NCBI GenBank assembly: GCA_946902875.1
Contig: OX336345.1
Coordinates: forward strand, 20,677,395 to 20,741,394
DNA length: 64,000 nt
Reading direction: 5' to 3'
DNA from: Nematopogon swammerdamellus
Taxonomy: Eukaryota; Arthropoda; Insecta; Lepidoptera; Adelidae
The stretch's first letter is position 1; every line of letters begins with the position of its first letter. Position numbers and translations under genes: made by a program. The notes under the pieces are model-generated. The model saw only the letters and a program-made list of their open reading frames with translations, had not been told where the DNA came from and made no database searches. This document shows, in pieces, positions 20,340-29,838 of the stretch.

Positions 20340-20868
20340 TACTATCACGGACGCTGCTCTGTGGAACTAGCATCCCTTATTCCCTGCCACCCGTCCTAAA
20401 TCTCCGCATGACTCGTCGCAGAGAGACTCAGCACCCTTTTGTTGTTGACATTGGGCTTGTGATAGCCCATCGGTTCAATAAATCGTTTCATTGTCGCACC
20501 GCTAGAGTGTGGAACTGTCTTCCGGCGAGTGTATTTCCTGAATCCTTTAACCTGGGTGTCTTCATAGACAGCCTAGCAACAGTCCGCAAATTTGCTGGCA
20601 TGGCACCTAACTGAGCGTGGTTTCGCGAGGAGAGGTGATTTTGGCTCTGTCGACTGCACCATTGGTCCCTCGGCACCGCCACCCATCGTCGCTCCAGTTC
20701 GGGAGTTGTCTAAGTCACATTTTTAGCGAAAATGAGCTTTAAATGCAGAAATATGCAGAAAAATCTGCTGAATCAACCTGCATTTAAAGCTCATTTTCGC
20801 TAAAAATGTGACTTAGACAACTCCCGATCTGGAGCGACGCCATGCTGGTTTACATAAACAAAAAAGCG
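20340..20868 (+). pseudogene. LINE-D: jockey-like RT tail and 3' UTR
   Basis: The plus frame 20408-20614 encodes HPFVVDIGLVIAHRFNKSF, CRTARVWNCLPASVFPESF and the end KFAGMAPN before the stop. This is the C-terminal tail of a LINE ORF2. The 3' UTR runs to 'cggcaccgccacccat', is interrupted by a MITE (20687-20839), and resumes as gctggtttacataaacaaaaaa. It lacks all catalytic RT motifs. Relatives are at 38036-38405 (minus), 58488-58610, 62700-62770 and 16554-16675. Confidence 0.7.
20687..20839. mobile_element. 153-bp MITE with 62-bp inverted repeats
   Basis: Arms 20687-20748 and 20778-20839 are reverse complements with one mismatch and enclose 29 nt that contain a small hairpin (gcagaaaaatctgc). 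Flanking CCAT occurs at 20683-20686 and 20840-20843. Uninterrupted homologues at 461-500 and 62735-62765 read through this point with a single C(C/T)CAT, so they are natural empty sites. No ORF. Confidence 0.8.
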
Positions 20869-21016
20869 GATGGCGGTATCGTCGCGTCGGTACTTCCCAA
20901 CTTCGAATGTCTGTAGAAACATTGATCCATGGTAAAAACCCACCTTAAGTAAGAGAACCGTGAAGTGCACTTTTCACAATATACCAGGGAAGTATATTTC
21001 CAACCCGTAATCTTGC

Positions 21017-21020
21017 ACTA
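21017..21020 (+). repeat. Left target-site duplication ACTA
   Basis: acta directly before the TG of the left LTR matches acta at 33292-33295 directly after the CA of the right LTR. Confidence 0.85.
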
Positions 21021-21587
21021 TGAGGCGGAACGAGTCTTCGAGCTTATTAGCGGTTTTAAAGTGCGGCAGAAACCGATAAGCCATGACAAGTTTGAGAGCG
21101 TGTAAAATAAATATCGTCTGACACCAGACATATGCACTCGGAGAGACGTTTTTGTTAGATTAGGGTCTACGTTTATGAGTCCTTCGCAAAAGTGTCACAT
21201 ATTTTAAATCAAGGGCGACATTAATAGCTTTCACATGTCTTGTGTATCGTGGGAGCGGCCGAGTCGCTGCGCGCGGGCGAGTTCTCTGGAAGTTGGCAAA
21301 AAAAAAAAAGATTGTATGTACCTACGGCGTATGTACTGAATCTTATGAGATGAACAAATATTGTGTAGTTATGAAATTGATTTCAGAAACCACATAAGCA
21401 ACAGGGCGCTTTCGCCTGTGGCGAGAGGACGTACTCTACTAGCGTCAGCCGGGCCGGCTGCCGCGCTCCTGAGGGCCGTGGAAAGGCTCTGATCACCTAA
21501 CCTGTGCACCGAGGGAGGCGGCATGACTGCAAGCGTGTCATCACGGCTAGTGGAGCGGCGAGCGCTCTACTCTCGCATGTGCTGCAT

Positions 21588-21758
21588 GACGGCCAGCCTC
21601 AACGACGGACGGACCGCAGTGCACGGTCAGGGCGATTCCCTCGCGTGGGGAGCTCGGGCGACGACCTTCTTCACGAACTATCGGGACAGACGGCATGCCT
21701 GCGAGGAGCGTGACGGCCAGCCGCACCGACGGACGAATCGTAGGGCGCGGTCAGGACG
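21588..21758 (+). repeat. Imperfect direct duplication inside the LTR
   Basis: A segment of about 47 bp starting gacggccagcc at 21588 recurs at 21712 (period 124) with about ten differences. Both are in the GC-rich part of the LTR; the pair is repeated in the right LTR at 30835 and 30959. Confidence 0.6.
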
Positions 21759-22990
21759 CCCCTCTCACGCGTCATGACGCCACTTCATCAGAAGAGTTCG
21801 GTGACGGTTGAAATCAGTGTTGTGTGTGATAGGGATAAAAAGGGCAATTTAAATTGAGTGCAGTGGTTAATGAAAACGTACGCTCGCAGAGCTTGAAAGC
21901 GAAGAGAACTTTGTAGTAATAAGTTTATGTATAAGACCATGTGTGAACATGTATACCTATAAGTTAACATAAAGGGTCAATCTATATTGGCTAAACATAT
22001 AACTGTACGATTAAGGTATCGGCGTTCTGCTCGACAAAGGCGGACTTAACGTGGGGGCAATCGACTCTCAGTCAACCCTTATACGCCGTAACGTGTTTTA
22101 CATAAGGTGCCATAGCATCTCTCGCAGTTATGTAATAGACGTGTAAATAGAATGAAACGGCACCAGTAACGCCACCCTTTGGCGCGAGTGCCAACTAACG
22201 AGATGAGATATTAATTGAAAAAGAGGGGAAATGAATGACACAGGTTGCACCATCTATGAACGCGAGTAGTAATTAAAGATTTAGGATATTTTTTCATTAG
22301 GGTTTTAGTGACGCCATCTGGAGGCGTATTAGCGAGACGGGATAATATTGGGTTCGCTGGTCTGTGATTTTGTGAACCCGCCAATATAGAAAAACGGAGA
22401 TTCGTAAGACAGCCGCCAGGGGAGCTGCGTGAATAAAACAAACGCTCGCCTGGAGGAAAGGGGCAGTTGACGAGAGGCGCCTATCGAAGAGACTTGCTTG
22501 TCTGACCTGTGCTAATAATTTCAAAATAACGAGTGTAACAGAAATGTATCTAGTAAAAGTTCGATAGACATAACTTAAAGGCAGTTCGGGAGAGAAGCAG
22601 AATATTGCAGCGGCTACGATAAGAGCTGAGTAACCCTTCTATCTATTATTACGAAGCATTTTCTATTTGCCTAAACCCGTAAGTTGAAAATAAGGATAGA
22701 TTTAGATTTTTAGTACGAATTCACTTACCGTAAGTATATTACGGGTAAATTCAAGGAGTATATAAATTGTTTCTCCTTCACATAACTGGCAAATGGGGAA
22801 TGGTTCGGTACTATAATCTACACATGTGTGTTTTGTTGATCGTCGATCATACTTGTGAGACGTACTCAGTTGCTTAATACTGTTAAATGTGATTTAGGTT
22901 CGAAATTAGAGCTAACCCCTAAGCTTGCTAGAAAGTAAGGACAATCTGTATCGTGAGCTTATTTGAAAAGAGCCATGTGAGTTTTGTTGC

Positions 22991-23030
22991 CTCGCTTCTT
23001 TCTCACATAAAATTCTAGGCAAGAAGCGAG
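22991..23030 (+). repeat. LTR hairpin
   Basis: ctcgcttctt (22991-23000) pairs perfectly with aagaagcgag (23021-23030) across a 20-nt loop. The same hairpin is in the right LTR at 32238-32277. It may be an RNA structure of the transcript. Confidence 0.5.
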
Positions 23031-24046
23031 CAAAGTTAAATATAATAATTAATAAGAAAAAAATAAATGAAAATATTAATTGATTTACTTTGGTTTAATT
23101 TATGTTCTATTTAGAGATAAAGAGTAGAGTACCTATTTTCCCACAAATATTGCATAATCCAAGTAACTTTCTTTGTTGAGTTTTATGTTGAAGTTCTATG
23201 ACATGCTCTATCATAGCTGCTATAAGCAGAAGGTGCGCTAAAGTTAATTTTACCCATCAATAGTTGAATGTTGTCATCTTCCATCACACATAGCAGACTG
23301 ACACTATAATTCGTAATTGGGGAGACAGCTGAATTGGTGAAGTTTCATTTATTGCTATAGTCAAGATATGCTACTAGCTAGCGTACAAGGATATCAGGTC
23401 ACTGAAACAATTTAAGGACAAAGGGAGATACAGGTGTTTACATCTGATCATTCACTATACTCGGATCCGAATCAAACTAAATAATATATACATATACATA
23501 TGGATGCAGTGGCGTTCATCTCGACTGGCCAGTCTATCCATTGTCCTGTTTCAGATATACTAAAGTATTGACCTATAAGTCTGGAGACCTAGTCCCAAGG
23601 CTTACACTATCGTTAATCAAGTTGCAACAATCGGCGCGACAGTCTGAGGTTCTCAGGCCACGCTGAATACGATATCCAAACCTCAGTGCGGATCGGCCGG
23701 TCCATGAGAGCACTGAAAGTGTCTATAATCTATGGTCTGATAGCTTGAAAAGAGTGTCAGTTCAGGGGTAGGACACCACTATAACAGTTCATGTAGCTCT
23801 CGCCAAAATCAGCTGTGTAATAGGTTACACGATATTAACATAGTAGGTCTCTACCACACTTGCTCATACTAGGTTACACACTACAGATAGGGAAGTTGAA
23901 CAGCACAGTTATTGATGGAATTACAAGGTTTGAAGTATTGGAAGTTCGATATTCATGACTGAGACGGTCCGTCTAGTCACTGGTAAACATACTTGCATCA
24001 GATAAAGAAAAAAATTTCTACTATAGACGATCGGGTTCTCTTCAAG

Positions 24047-24066
24047 TGATGTCGCGTGACAGGATT
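24047..24066 (+). other. Candidate primer binding site
   Basis: Two bases after the LTR end comes tgatgtcgcgtgacaggatt. If the third base were G it would be a TGG-type site pairing with the 3' end of a tRNA whose T-arm reads aatcctgt. The assignment to a particular tRNA is uncertain. Confidence 0.4.
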
Positions 24067-25012
24067 GTTTTAAATTGTATACACATGGTATAAATTGGAG
24101 CATAGAACTTGGGCATAAATACACAACGTAAGGTCTTATTTTAACATTAGCAAGTTTGGGTACTGGCGAGGGTCTGAGAGGGGAGGAACTGGTTTCAACT
24201 CTGATTGAAACTCAAAATTATAAGATATTGGATACCTTTCACAAGTATTATCACTGTGTTGTTTTCAGGAGTTTTATGTAAAATTGTTATGTATTTTGTG
24301 CATTGTAGCGTGTCTCTGAGGTGCATTTAAGAGTTTTTTTTCTCGTACAGTAAGGTAATTAAATTTTAACATCCGTTAGTTTTCGTACAGTAAAGTAAAA
24401 AAATAAAAAATTAACATCCGTTAGTTTCTATCGCGTTCATATCTATTCGCTACGAAATATTTTGGCTAACTATACTATTAGTTTCGTTGGTAGATGGTAG
24501 GTAATTTTAAAGCGATTAAATTTATTATAATTTTAGTTTTCTTATCGCGTTTGTCTTAATTTGCTGCGGAATAAATTAGCTAACTGTATTACTAGTTTCG
24601 TCGATAGGTAGAAGATTATTTGAAAAATAATTAAATTTCAAGGATCGTTAGTTCGTTATTATATTAACATTTCTTTGCTACGAAATAATTTAATCCTATT
24701 TGCTATTAGTTAATTAATAGGCAGTAGGTTACTCCGTTAGGTTAGTTAGTGTTAGGTTAGTTAGTGTTAGTTAGGTTAATTAGGTTAGGTAGTGTTAGCT
24801 TTCAGTTTTATAGATTATTAGGAGGTAGGCTAGGTAATTATAATAGGTAGGCGGTTACGTTCGATAATACATAGCGTACGGATAGACTGCAGTAAGTACT
24901 AGATTAGGACTACTTAGACTAGGTGTAAGTAAGGTAGTCCGTCTTGGTAGGTAACTGGAGCAGGTTATATTTAGTTTGAATTAGCCCAACGTAGTTAACG
25001 GTTACGGTGAAA
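24067..25012 (+). other. 5' leader of the retrotransposon
   Basis: About 950 bp without an ORF. It contains imperfect direct repeats ('taacatccgttagttt' at about 24370 and 24411) and a tract of ttaggttagttagtgttag-type repeats (24735-24800). Probably untranslated leader with the packaging signal. Confidence 0.5.
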
Positions 25013-26176
25013 ATGTCGGAATTAAGTAAACGTCGCGGGAGGAAGCGGGGAGGAGCTTCAACGATACAAGTAGGCACTAACAAGAGACCTAGGAGAGAAG
25101 ATGCGACAGTTACGGATGCGTCGAGCGGGCTACTCGAGGGCCTTAATCAGAAACTTGATCAAATATTCAAGCGCCTTACCGATTTGGAGAACGGGCGACA
25201 GGACTCGACGAGGGCAGAGAAGGCTTCGACGGAAAATCAGCTGAGAGCTGTCTCAGTATCTGAACCCGCTTCGATACGCTCAGAGGGAGCTTCTAACGGC
25301 ACGGGGAACGTGTTCGTCATTCGACCGACAGTGGATAAGCCATCATTCAATGGAAAGGGAGATATCAACCCTATGAAGTTCCTGAAGAAACTGAAACGAT
25401 ATATAAATGCCATCGGGGCTCAAGGCAGAGCTGTAGAGGTATCTATAGAATGCCTAACTGGATCAGCTGCTAAGATCTTGGAAATGTACCAAGAACAGTG
25501 GAACAGCATGGAAGACTTCGAGGAAGATTTCAAGCGGATGTTTTGGGGCTCGCGTCAGCAGGAGGCGGCCAAGTACCGTCTGATGAACACGACATGGAGC
25601 CCGTCGCAAGGTCAGAGCATGAGCGAGCATTTTGCCGAGCAAGTAGAGAAGGTGCAGGGCCTAAGCATTCCGTTGGGACAGAACGATCTAGTGAACAGCG
25701 CCATGAGGCATTTCCCTGTAGATATTCAACGGCTATGGTTCACGAGAAAGGGAGATGTCAATCTCTTCGAAGCAGCGGAGTTCCTACGCGATTTGGAACA
25801 GAATGTCGTAGCCAGAGCGAGCAACAGCAACGCAACGCCGTCGACAAGTCGCGGCATAATGCCGGGAAACGGCCGAGGGAACTGGTCGTCGGGGCCGAGA
25901 CAGAATTGGCCACGTTATCAGTCGGCAGGGAGAGGAAACGCCATCGTGTCTGCTGCGATGTACGGAGGTCCTGCGGATCAACAGGGTTTGAGAGGTCGGT
26001 CGTCGATGAGAGGGGCACGGCGCGGGAATGGAAGGCGTGGCGGTTCAGCGAGAGGAAGCCGAAGTGAATCCTATCGCGCTATAAAATGGCAGCCAGAATC
26101 CAGTGCGCGCGGAGAAAACGCTACAGGGGCGCCGAGTGCTAACAATGCGAAGAACGGGTTGGCCTCGGAAAACTAA
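25013..26176 (+). CDS. gag: Gag of the Ty3/gypsy element
   Basis: A 387-residue structural polyprotein that would assemble virus-like particles and package the element RNA. The first ATG is at 25013. Residues 4-30 are strongly basic (RRGRKRGG, NKRPRRED), a likely nuclear or RNA-binding signal. Residues 41-60 could form a short coiled coil. About 100-265 is the retrotransposon Gag fold, with FNGKGDINPMKFLKKLKRY and the W-x-M-E-D-F-EEDF-RMFWG motif. Residues 280-350 are rich in RG and GR. No CCHC zinc knuckle is present anywhere, unlike many gypsy Gags, so the RG-rich tail probably takes over nucleic-acid binding. The frame ends TAA at 26174 and overlaps the open pol frame by 34 nt. Confidence 0.9.
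   Translation: MSELSKRRGRKRGGASTIQVGTNKRPRREDATVTDASSGLLEGLNQKLDQIFKRLTDLENGRQDSTRAEKASTENQLRAVSVSEPASIRSEGASNGTGNVFVIRPTVDKPSFNGKGDINPMKFLKKLKRYINAIGAQGRAVEVSIECLTGSAAKILEMYQEQWNSMEDFEEDFKRMFWGSRQQEAAKYRLMNTTWSPSQGQSMSEHFAEQVEKVQGLSIPLGQNDLVNSAMRHFPVDIQRLWFTRKGDVNLFEAAEFLRDLEQNVVARASNSNATPSTSRGIMPGNGRGNWSSGPRQNWPRYQSAGRGNAIVSAAMYGGPADQQGLRGRSSMRGARRGNGRRGGSARGSRSESYRAIKWQPESSARGENATGAPSANNAKNGLASEN
26143..26176 (+). promoter_or_regulatory. gag/pol overlap with possible -1 shift site
   Basis: The pol frame is open from 26143, so gag and pol overlap for 34 nt and pol is in the -1 frame. The last gag codons are GAA AAC TAA; ggaaaac right before the stop is a weak match to a -1 slippery heptamer. 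The alternative is internal initiation at ATG 26212. Confidence 0.4.
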
Positions 26177-26211
26177 GTGAGCCTGCGCGCATTGTTTCGC
26201 CCGCGCCGGCG

Positions 26212-28728
26212 ATGAGTAAGACGAAGGGCGGAATGGTAGCTATGTATAGATATATGACAAAGTGTGGCTGGAGCCCGGGCAGGGGACTTGGACGGACAGA
26301 GTCGGGAATAAAGAGACCCATCGGAGATGGTACAGCATGCGAAGGCGAATTATACATAATGGAAATGGGAAAACTACTTAGTAACCATTACGACGAGCTG
26401 TGGTTGGAGCCGAGAGGTCAGCTAAACTGTAAGAGGAGAAGACGTCAGCTAAACACCCTATATACCGACACGTGTGTGGAGGAAGAAGATGAAAGAGATT
26501 ACTCTCTACCGCCGTTACCTGAGATTGAAATCACTTTGTATGGTAACAAGATACATGCATTGATCGATTCAGGGAGCCAAGTGACGTGCTTAACACTGGA
26601 GTTATATGAGAAATTGCAACGCGAAGGAACAAGTTTACCTGAAATACCGATCCCAGGATTAGAGATAAAAAGCGCGTTTGGTTCCCGAAGCGAAAGGGTT
26701 AAAAAACTCGTATTATTAACCATACAACTAAATGCTTTAGAAATAGAGACACCAGCATTGGTTTTAAAACGTCTTCCGAGGACTATTGTGCTGGGCTTCG
26801 ACTGGCTACAACGGACAAAAGCCGTTATCAGCTGTGGGCAGAGAACGAAATTATCAGTGGAGCATCTGGGAGTGACGACACAAATCAATATCGCCTCGGG
26901 TCAAGCGACGGAAGGCGCCCGGACGGAGATACAAAAAATTATGAACAATATTACCGCGCAAAAACAGAAGGGACGCTCTGAGGATGACATAAAAGATTAT
27001 GTGAGTTCGTTGACCATACCCGAGGAACAAAAAACATTGTTGTTGCCGATTCTACAAAAACATCGTAGTATTTTTTCTGAACGTCCTGGATTAACAAATA
27101 AATATACTCATGAGATAAGGATGAAGGACGATAAGCCGTTTGTTCAACGCAGTTATCCTATTCCATTCGCGCATAGAGAGAAGGTGCTTCAGAAGATAGC
27201 TGAATTGGAATCTCTTGGTATTATTAAGAGGCAAATTACGGAGTATATAAGCCCTTTGCACTATGTACTTAAGAAGGACGGGTCGGTGAGAGTTTTATTG
27301 GACGCCCGCGAGCTAAATAAAAAGATGTACGGAGATCAAGAGTGCCCGCCTTTGTCTTCTGAGATTGTGCAGTCGTTCCACGGAGTCAACTATATATCCA
27401 CTCTCGATCTGAGCCATGCATACTTCCATATACCTCTAAGCGAAGAGTCTATAAAATATACCGGTTTTGCGGTGGGGGGAAAAACATATGCTTACTGCGT
27501 ACTGCCACAGGGCTTAAAATCGAGTGTCGGTGCATTTACTCGAGCAATGGATATAATACTTGGAAGCGATGTACGTTCCTATTGCACGAACTTTTTGGAC
27601 GATGTGACTGTATACACCAGTGGCGACCTGAGCTTGCATTTAGAACATCTGGACAGAGTGCTGGGGAAGCTGCGAGACGCAAATCTGAGTTGTGGTTTAG
27701 CGAAATGTCATTTTATGCAGACTAAAGTGAAACTACTTGGTCATATTGTTACTACGGAAGGTATATACATGGACCCTGACAAGATTACAGCGGTGAAGAA
27801 TTTCCCTGCGCCCAGAACAGTCAGACAATTGCGTGGATTTTTGGGCATGATTAACTATTTCCGACGTTTTGTTTACAAATACGGTGAGCAAACGAAGACT
27901 TTGTGTCAACTGTTGAAAAAGGGCGAACCCTGGAGCTGGGGAGATGAGCAACAGTCATGCTTCGAAAGAGTAAAAGGGTTATTTTTAGACACCGTAATGT
28001 TAGCACACCCGGACATCAGAAAGCCGTATTACCTACAGACAGACGCGAGTGCCGTCGGAATTGCTGGCTATGTCTTTCAGCTAACAGAGGAAAATGACCC
28101 TCGTATAATTGGGTTTTGTAGTAAGGCGCTGTCGCAAGCAGAATCAAATTGGAGCGTATCGGAACAGGAACTTTTTGCAGTCATATATAGCCTGACCAAG
28201 TTCGAATCTTACCTATTGGGCGCAAAACTGACCATTCGAACTGATCACAAGAGTCTCACATTTCTACAATATTGGAGACTGACGAGTGCGCGAATGATAA
28301 GATGGTTTAATTATCTAGGACGGTTTGACTACACTGTTGAATATGTCAAAGGCAGCGACAACGTGGTGGCTGACATCTTATCTCGACAAATCGATTCGCC
28401 CGGACCGTACCAAAGCGCTAAAACAACTTGCCCTGAATTAAATTTATTTCAGGCTACGAATCTGAAAACAATAACTCAGCAATTAAAAGCTATTGAAGAT
28501 TTGCAAGTAGCGGACCAGGACTTAAGCAAAATAATAAAGTATCTAAAGGAAGGTGGCTGCAGACCTCAAAATACGGAGTACGATAGATACAGGCTGATTG
28601 AAGGCAAGTTATATTATCAACGTCATCAGAACCTAGGCAGTACCTTAGTAATACCGGAAGCGATGCAGGACGCATTAATTATGTATGTTCATGAAGAAAT
28701 TGGGCATTTCGGAAGATATAAGGTATAG
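26212..28728 (+). CDS. pol: Pol: G-patch, protease, RT, RNase H and start of integrase
   Basis: 838 residues counted from ATG 26212. Residues 10-38 match a G-patch (CGWSPGRGLG, then GI--PI). An aspartic protease follows, with active site LIDSGSQ (D119) and the second motif IVLGFDWL (192-199). Reverse transcriptase spans about 300-500: SPLHYVLKKDGSVR (348-361), LDLSHAYFHIPL (D399) and FLDD (461-464). RNase H spans about 605-725, with QTDAS (D611), SEQELFA (E653), TDHKSL (D678) and ADILSR (D721). The integrase zinc-finger histidines are H827 and H832; the frame ends at TAG 28726-28728, before the cysteine pair. It would cleave Gag-Pol and copy RNA to DNA in cytoplasmic particles. The first three domains look intact. 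Confidence 0.9.
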   Translation: MSKTKGGMVAMYRYMTKCGWSPGRGLGRTESGIKRPIGDGTACEGELYIMEMGKLLSNHYDELWLEPRGQLNCKRRRRQLNTLYTDTCVEEEDERDYSLPPLPEIEITLYGNKIHALIDSGSQVTCLTLELYEKLQREGTSLPEIPIPGLEIKSAFGSRSERVKKLVLLTIQLNALEIETPALVLKRLPRTIVLGFDWLQRTKAVISCGQRTKLSVEHLGVTTQINIASGQATEGARTEIQKIMNNITAQKQKGRSEDDIKDYVSSLTIPEEQKTLLLPILQKHRSIFSERPGLTNKYTHEIRMKDDKPFVQRSYPIPFAHREKVLQKIAELESLGIIKRQITEYISPLHYVLKKDGSVRVLLDARELNKKMYGDQECPPLSSEIVQSFHGVNYISTLDLSHAYFHIPLSEESIKYTGFAVGGKTYAYCVLPQGLKSSVGAFTRAMDIILGSDVRSYCTNFLDDVTVYTSGDLSLHLEHLDRVLGKLRDANLSCGLAKCHFMQTKVKLLGHIVTTEGIYMDPDKITAVKNFPAPRTVRQLRGFLGMINYFRRFVYKYGEQTKTLCQLLKKGEPWSWGDEQQSCFERVKGLFLDTVMLAHPDIRKPYYLQTDASAVGIAGYVFQLTEENDPRIIGFCSKALSQAESNWSVSEQELFAVIYSLTKFESYLLGAKLTIRTDHKSLTFLQYWRLTSARMIRWFNYLGRFDYTVEYVKGSDNVVADILSRQIDSPGPYQSAKTTCPELNLFQATNLKTITQQLKAIEDLQVADQDLSKIIKYLKEGGCRPQNTEYDRYRLIEGKLYYQRHQNLGSTLVIPEAMQDALIMYVHEEIGHFGRYKV

Positions 28729-29732
28729 CGTTGATGAAAACAAGATATTATTTCAATCGGATGTCACGTGTAATTATGAGAGTCCTAAGGACTTGCGATA
28801 TATGTCAAAGAACCAAACAAGAGAGCTTCCCTACCGTGGGTGAAAGCCAGCCTGTTGTGGCTTTGGACATGGGCCAAGTAGTGTGGGCAGACTATTATGG
28901 TCCTCTGCCCAAGGGCAAGTATGGCATGTCGTATATACTGGTGATTCAAGATGCATTTACGAAATTCATCAGGTTATATGCTTTGAGAAAAGCTACTTCC
29001 AGGGCGGCCATAATGTGCGTGAAACGGTTTCACAACGAGATAAAAATATTACGATTGGTCACTGACAATGGATCTCAGTTCACTTCTAAGGCATGGACTA
29101 CCGAGCTAACCCGATTAGGTATAAAGATCTCACATACTACAGTTCGTAACCCTAGACCGAATACAGTCGAGCGCGTCAACAAGGAACTAGGAAGGTTTTT
29201 CCGATCCTATTGCGAAAAGAAACATTCCACCTGGGTAAATATACTGTCGAAAATCGAATCTACGTACAATGCGACCATCCATTCAAGCACGGGCTTTACT
29301 CCAGACGAACTAGCGTGGGGAAAGTCCACCGTATTGGCCACAGATAATTTGCTAAAAGAGCGCATAGTATCTGAGACCGAACAGCTAGGTACAGCTGACA
29401 TGCGCAATCTGGCTCGCACAAACCTTCGAAAAACAGCGGAAAATCGGAAAAAATATTTCAACAAAACGCACAGAACCACACTATACCACATTGGGGATTA
29501 CGTAAAGTTGAAAACTTTACCGCGTTCAGACAAGCAGTGTAAGATTACATCAAAATTTCTACCCTTGTACGAGAAGTATTATCAAATTGGCGCCATACCT
29601 AATGTCAACGTGTATACTTTAATCGACCCTGAGACCGGCGCGACACGGGGAAATTTTAACGCTACTCATTTAGGTAGGTATTATGTAGGCCCACCGCGCG
29701 AATCCGAACAGGGGCGGGCAGGCACCGGTTAG
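28722..29732 (+). CDS. pol: Integrase portion of Pol, in the -1 frame
   Basis: Continues Pol after a frame change. The frame opens after a stop at 28719-28721; the first ATG is 28734. Counting from it, the zinc-finger cysteines are C21 and C24 (CDIC). The catalytic triad is D53 (WADYYGPLP), D111 (LVTDNGSQFTS) and E146 (NTVERVN), with 34 residues between the last two. A C-terminal domain with KFLPLYEKYYQIG in the position of the GPY/F module follows. The protein joins cDNA to the host chromosome. Because the HHCC finger is divided between two frames, this copy makes integrase only if the ribosome shifts by -1; otherwise it is a recent inactivating indel or an assembly error. All catalytic residues are kept. 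Confidence 0.85.
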   Translation, partial: GIALMKTRYYFNRMSRVIMRVLRTCDICQRTKQESFPTVGESQPVVALDMGQVVWADYYGPLPKGKYGMSYILVIQDAFTKFIRLYALRKATSRAAIMCVKRFHNEIKILRLVTDNGSQFTSKAWTTELTRLGIKISHTTVRNPRPNTVERVNKELGRFFRSYCEKKHSTWVNILSKIESTYNATIHSSTGFTPDELAWGKSTVLATDNLLKERIVSETEQLGTADMRNLARTNLRKTAENRKKYFNKTHRTTLYHIGDYVKLKTLPRSDKQCKITSKFLPLYEKYYQIGAIPNVNVYTLIDPETGATRGNFNATHLGRYYVGPPRESEQGRAGTG

Positions 29733-29736
29733 GCCG

Positions 29737-29838
29737 GCATAGCATTCGCAAACCCCTCGCGTGCCGAATGTCTATGTACGTCGTTAGCTGCCTTACTGAT
29801 GGCCCGGCGCCGCATGACGTAATTCCAATAAAAAAGGG
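29737..29838 (+). repeat. LINE-C-like 3' end inside the retrotransposon
   Basis: 'ggcatagcattcgcaaaccc' through 'cgaatgtctatgtacgtcgt' to gacgtaattccaataaaaaa parallels the LINE-C terminus seen at 9330-9420 and 41667-41775, including the A-rich tail. It lies just after the integrase stop. Confidence 0.6.

Larger units (their letters stand above)
21021..24044 (+). repeat. Left LTR (3,024 bp)
   Basis: Begins TGAGGCGG and ends TCTTCA. It includes a GC-rich block (21400-21780), a TATA-like tatataaa (22759-22766) that could set the transcription start, and a 10-bp hairpin (22991-23030). LTRs of gypsy elements are usually a few hundred bases, so this length is exceptional. ORFs inside are short and identical in both LTRs; none resembles a known protein. 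Confidence 0.95.

Noticed and set aside
21504..22524. Small ORFs inside the LTRs
   Set aside because: Duplicated only because the LTRs are. Low-complexity arginine-rich or random composition, no domain.
25498..26067. 189-residue ORF overlapping gag
   Set aside because: Shadow frame of gag; it has arginine- and serine-rich composition caused by the gag codons and no start context.
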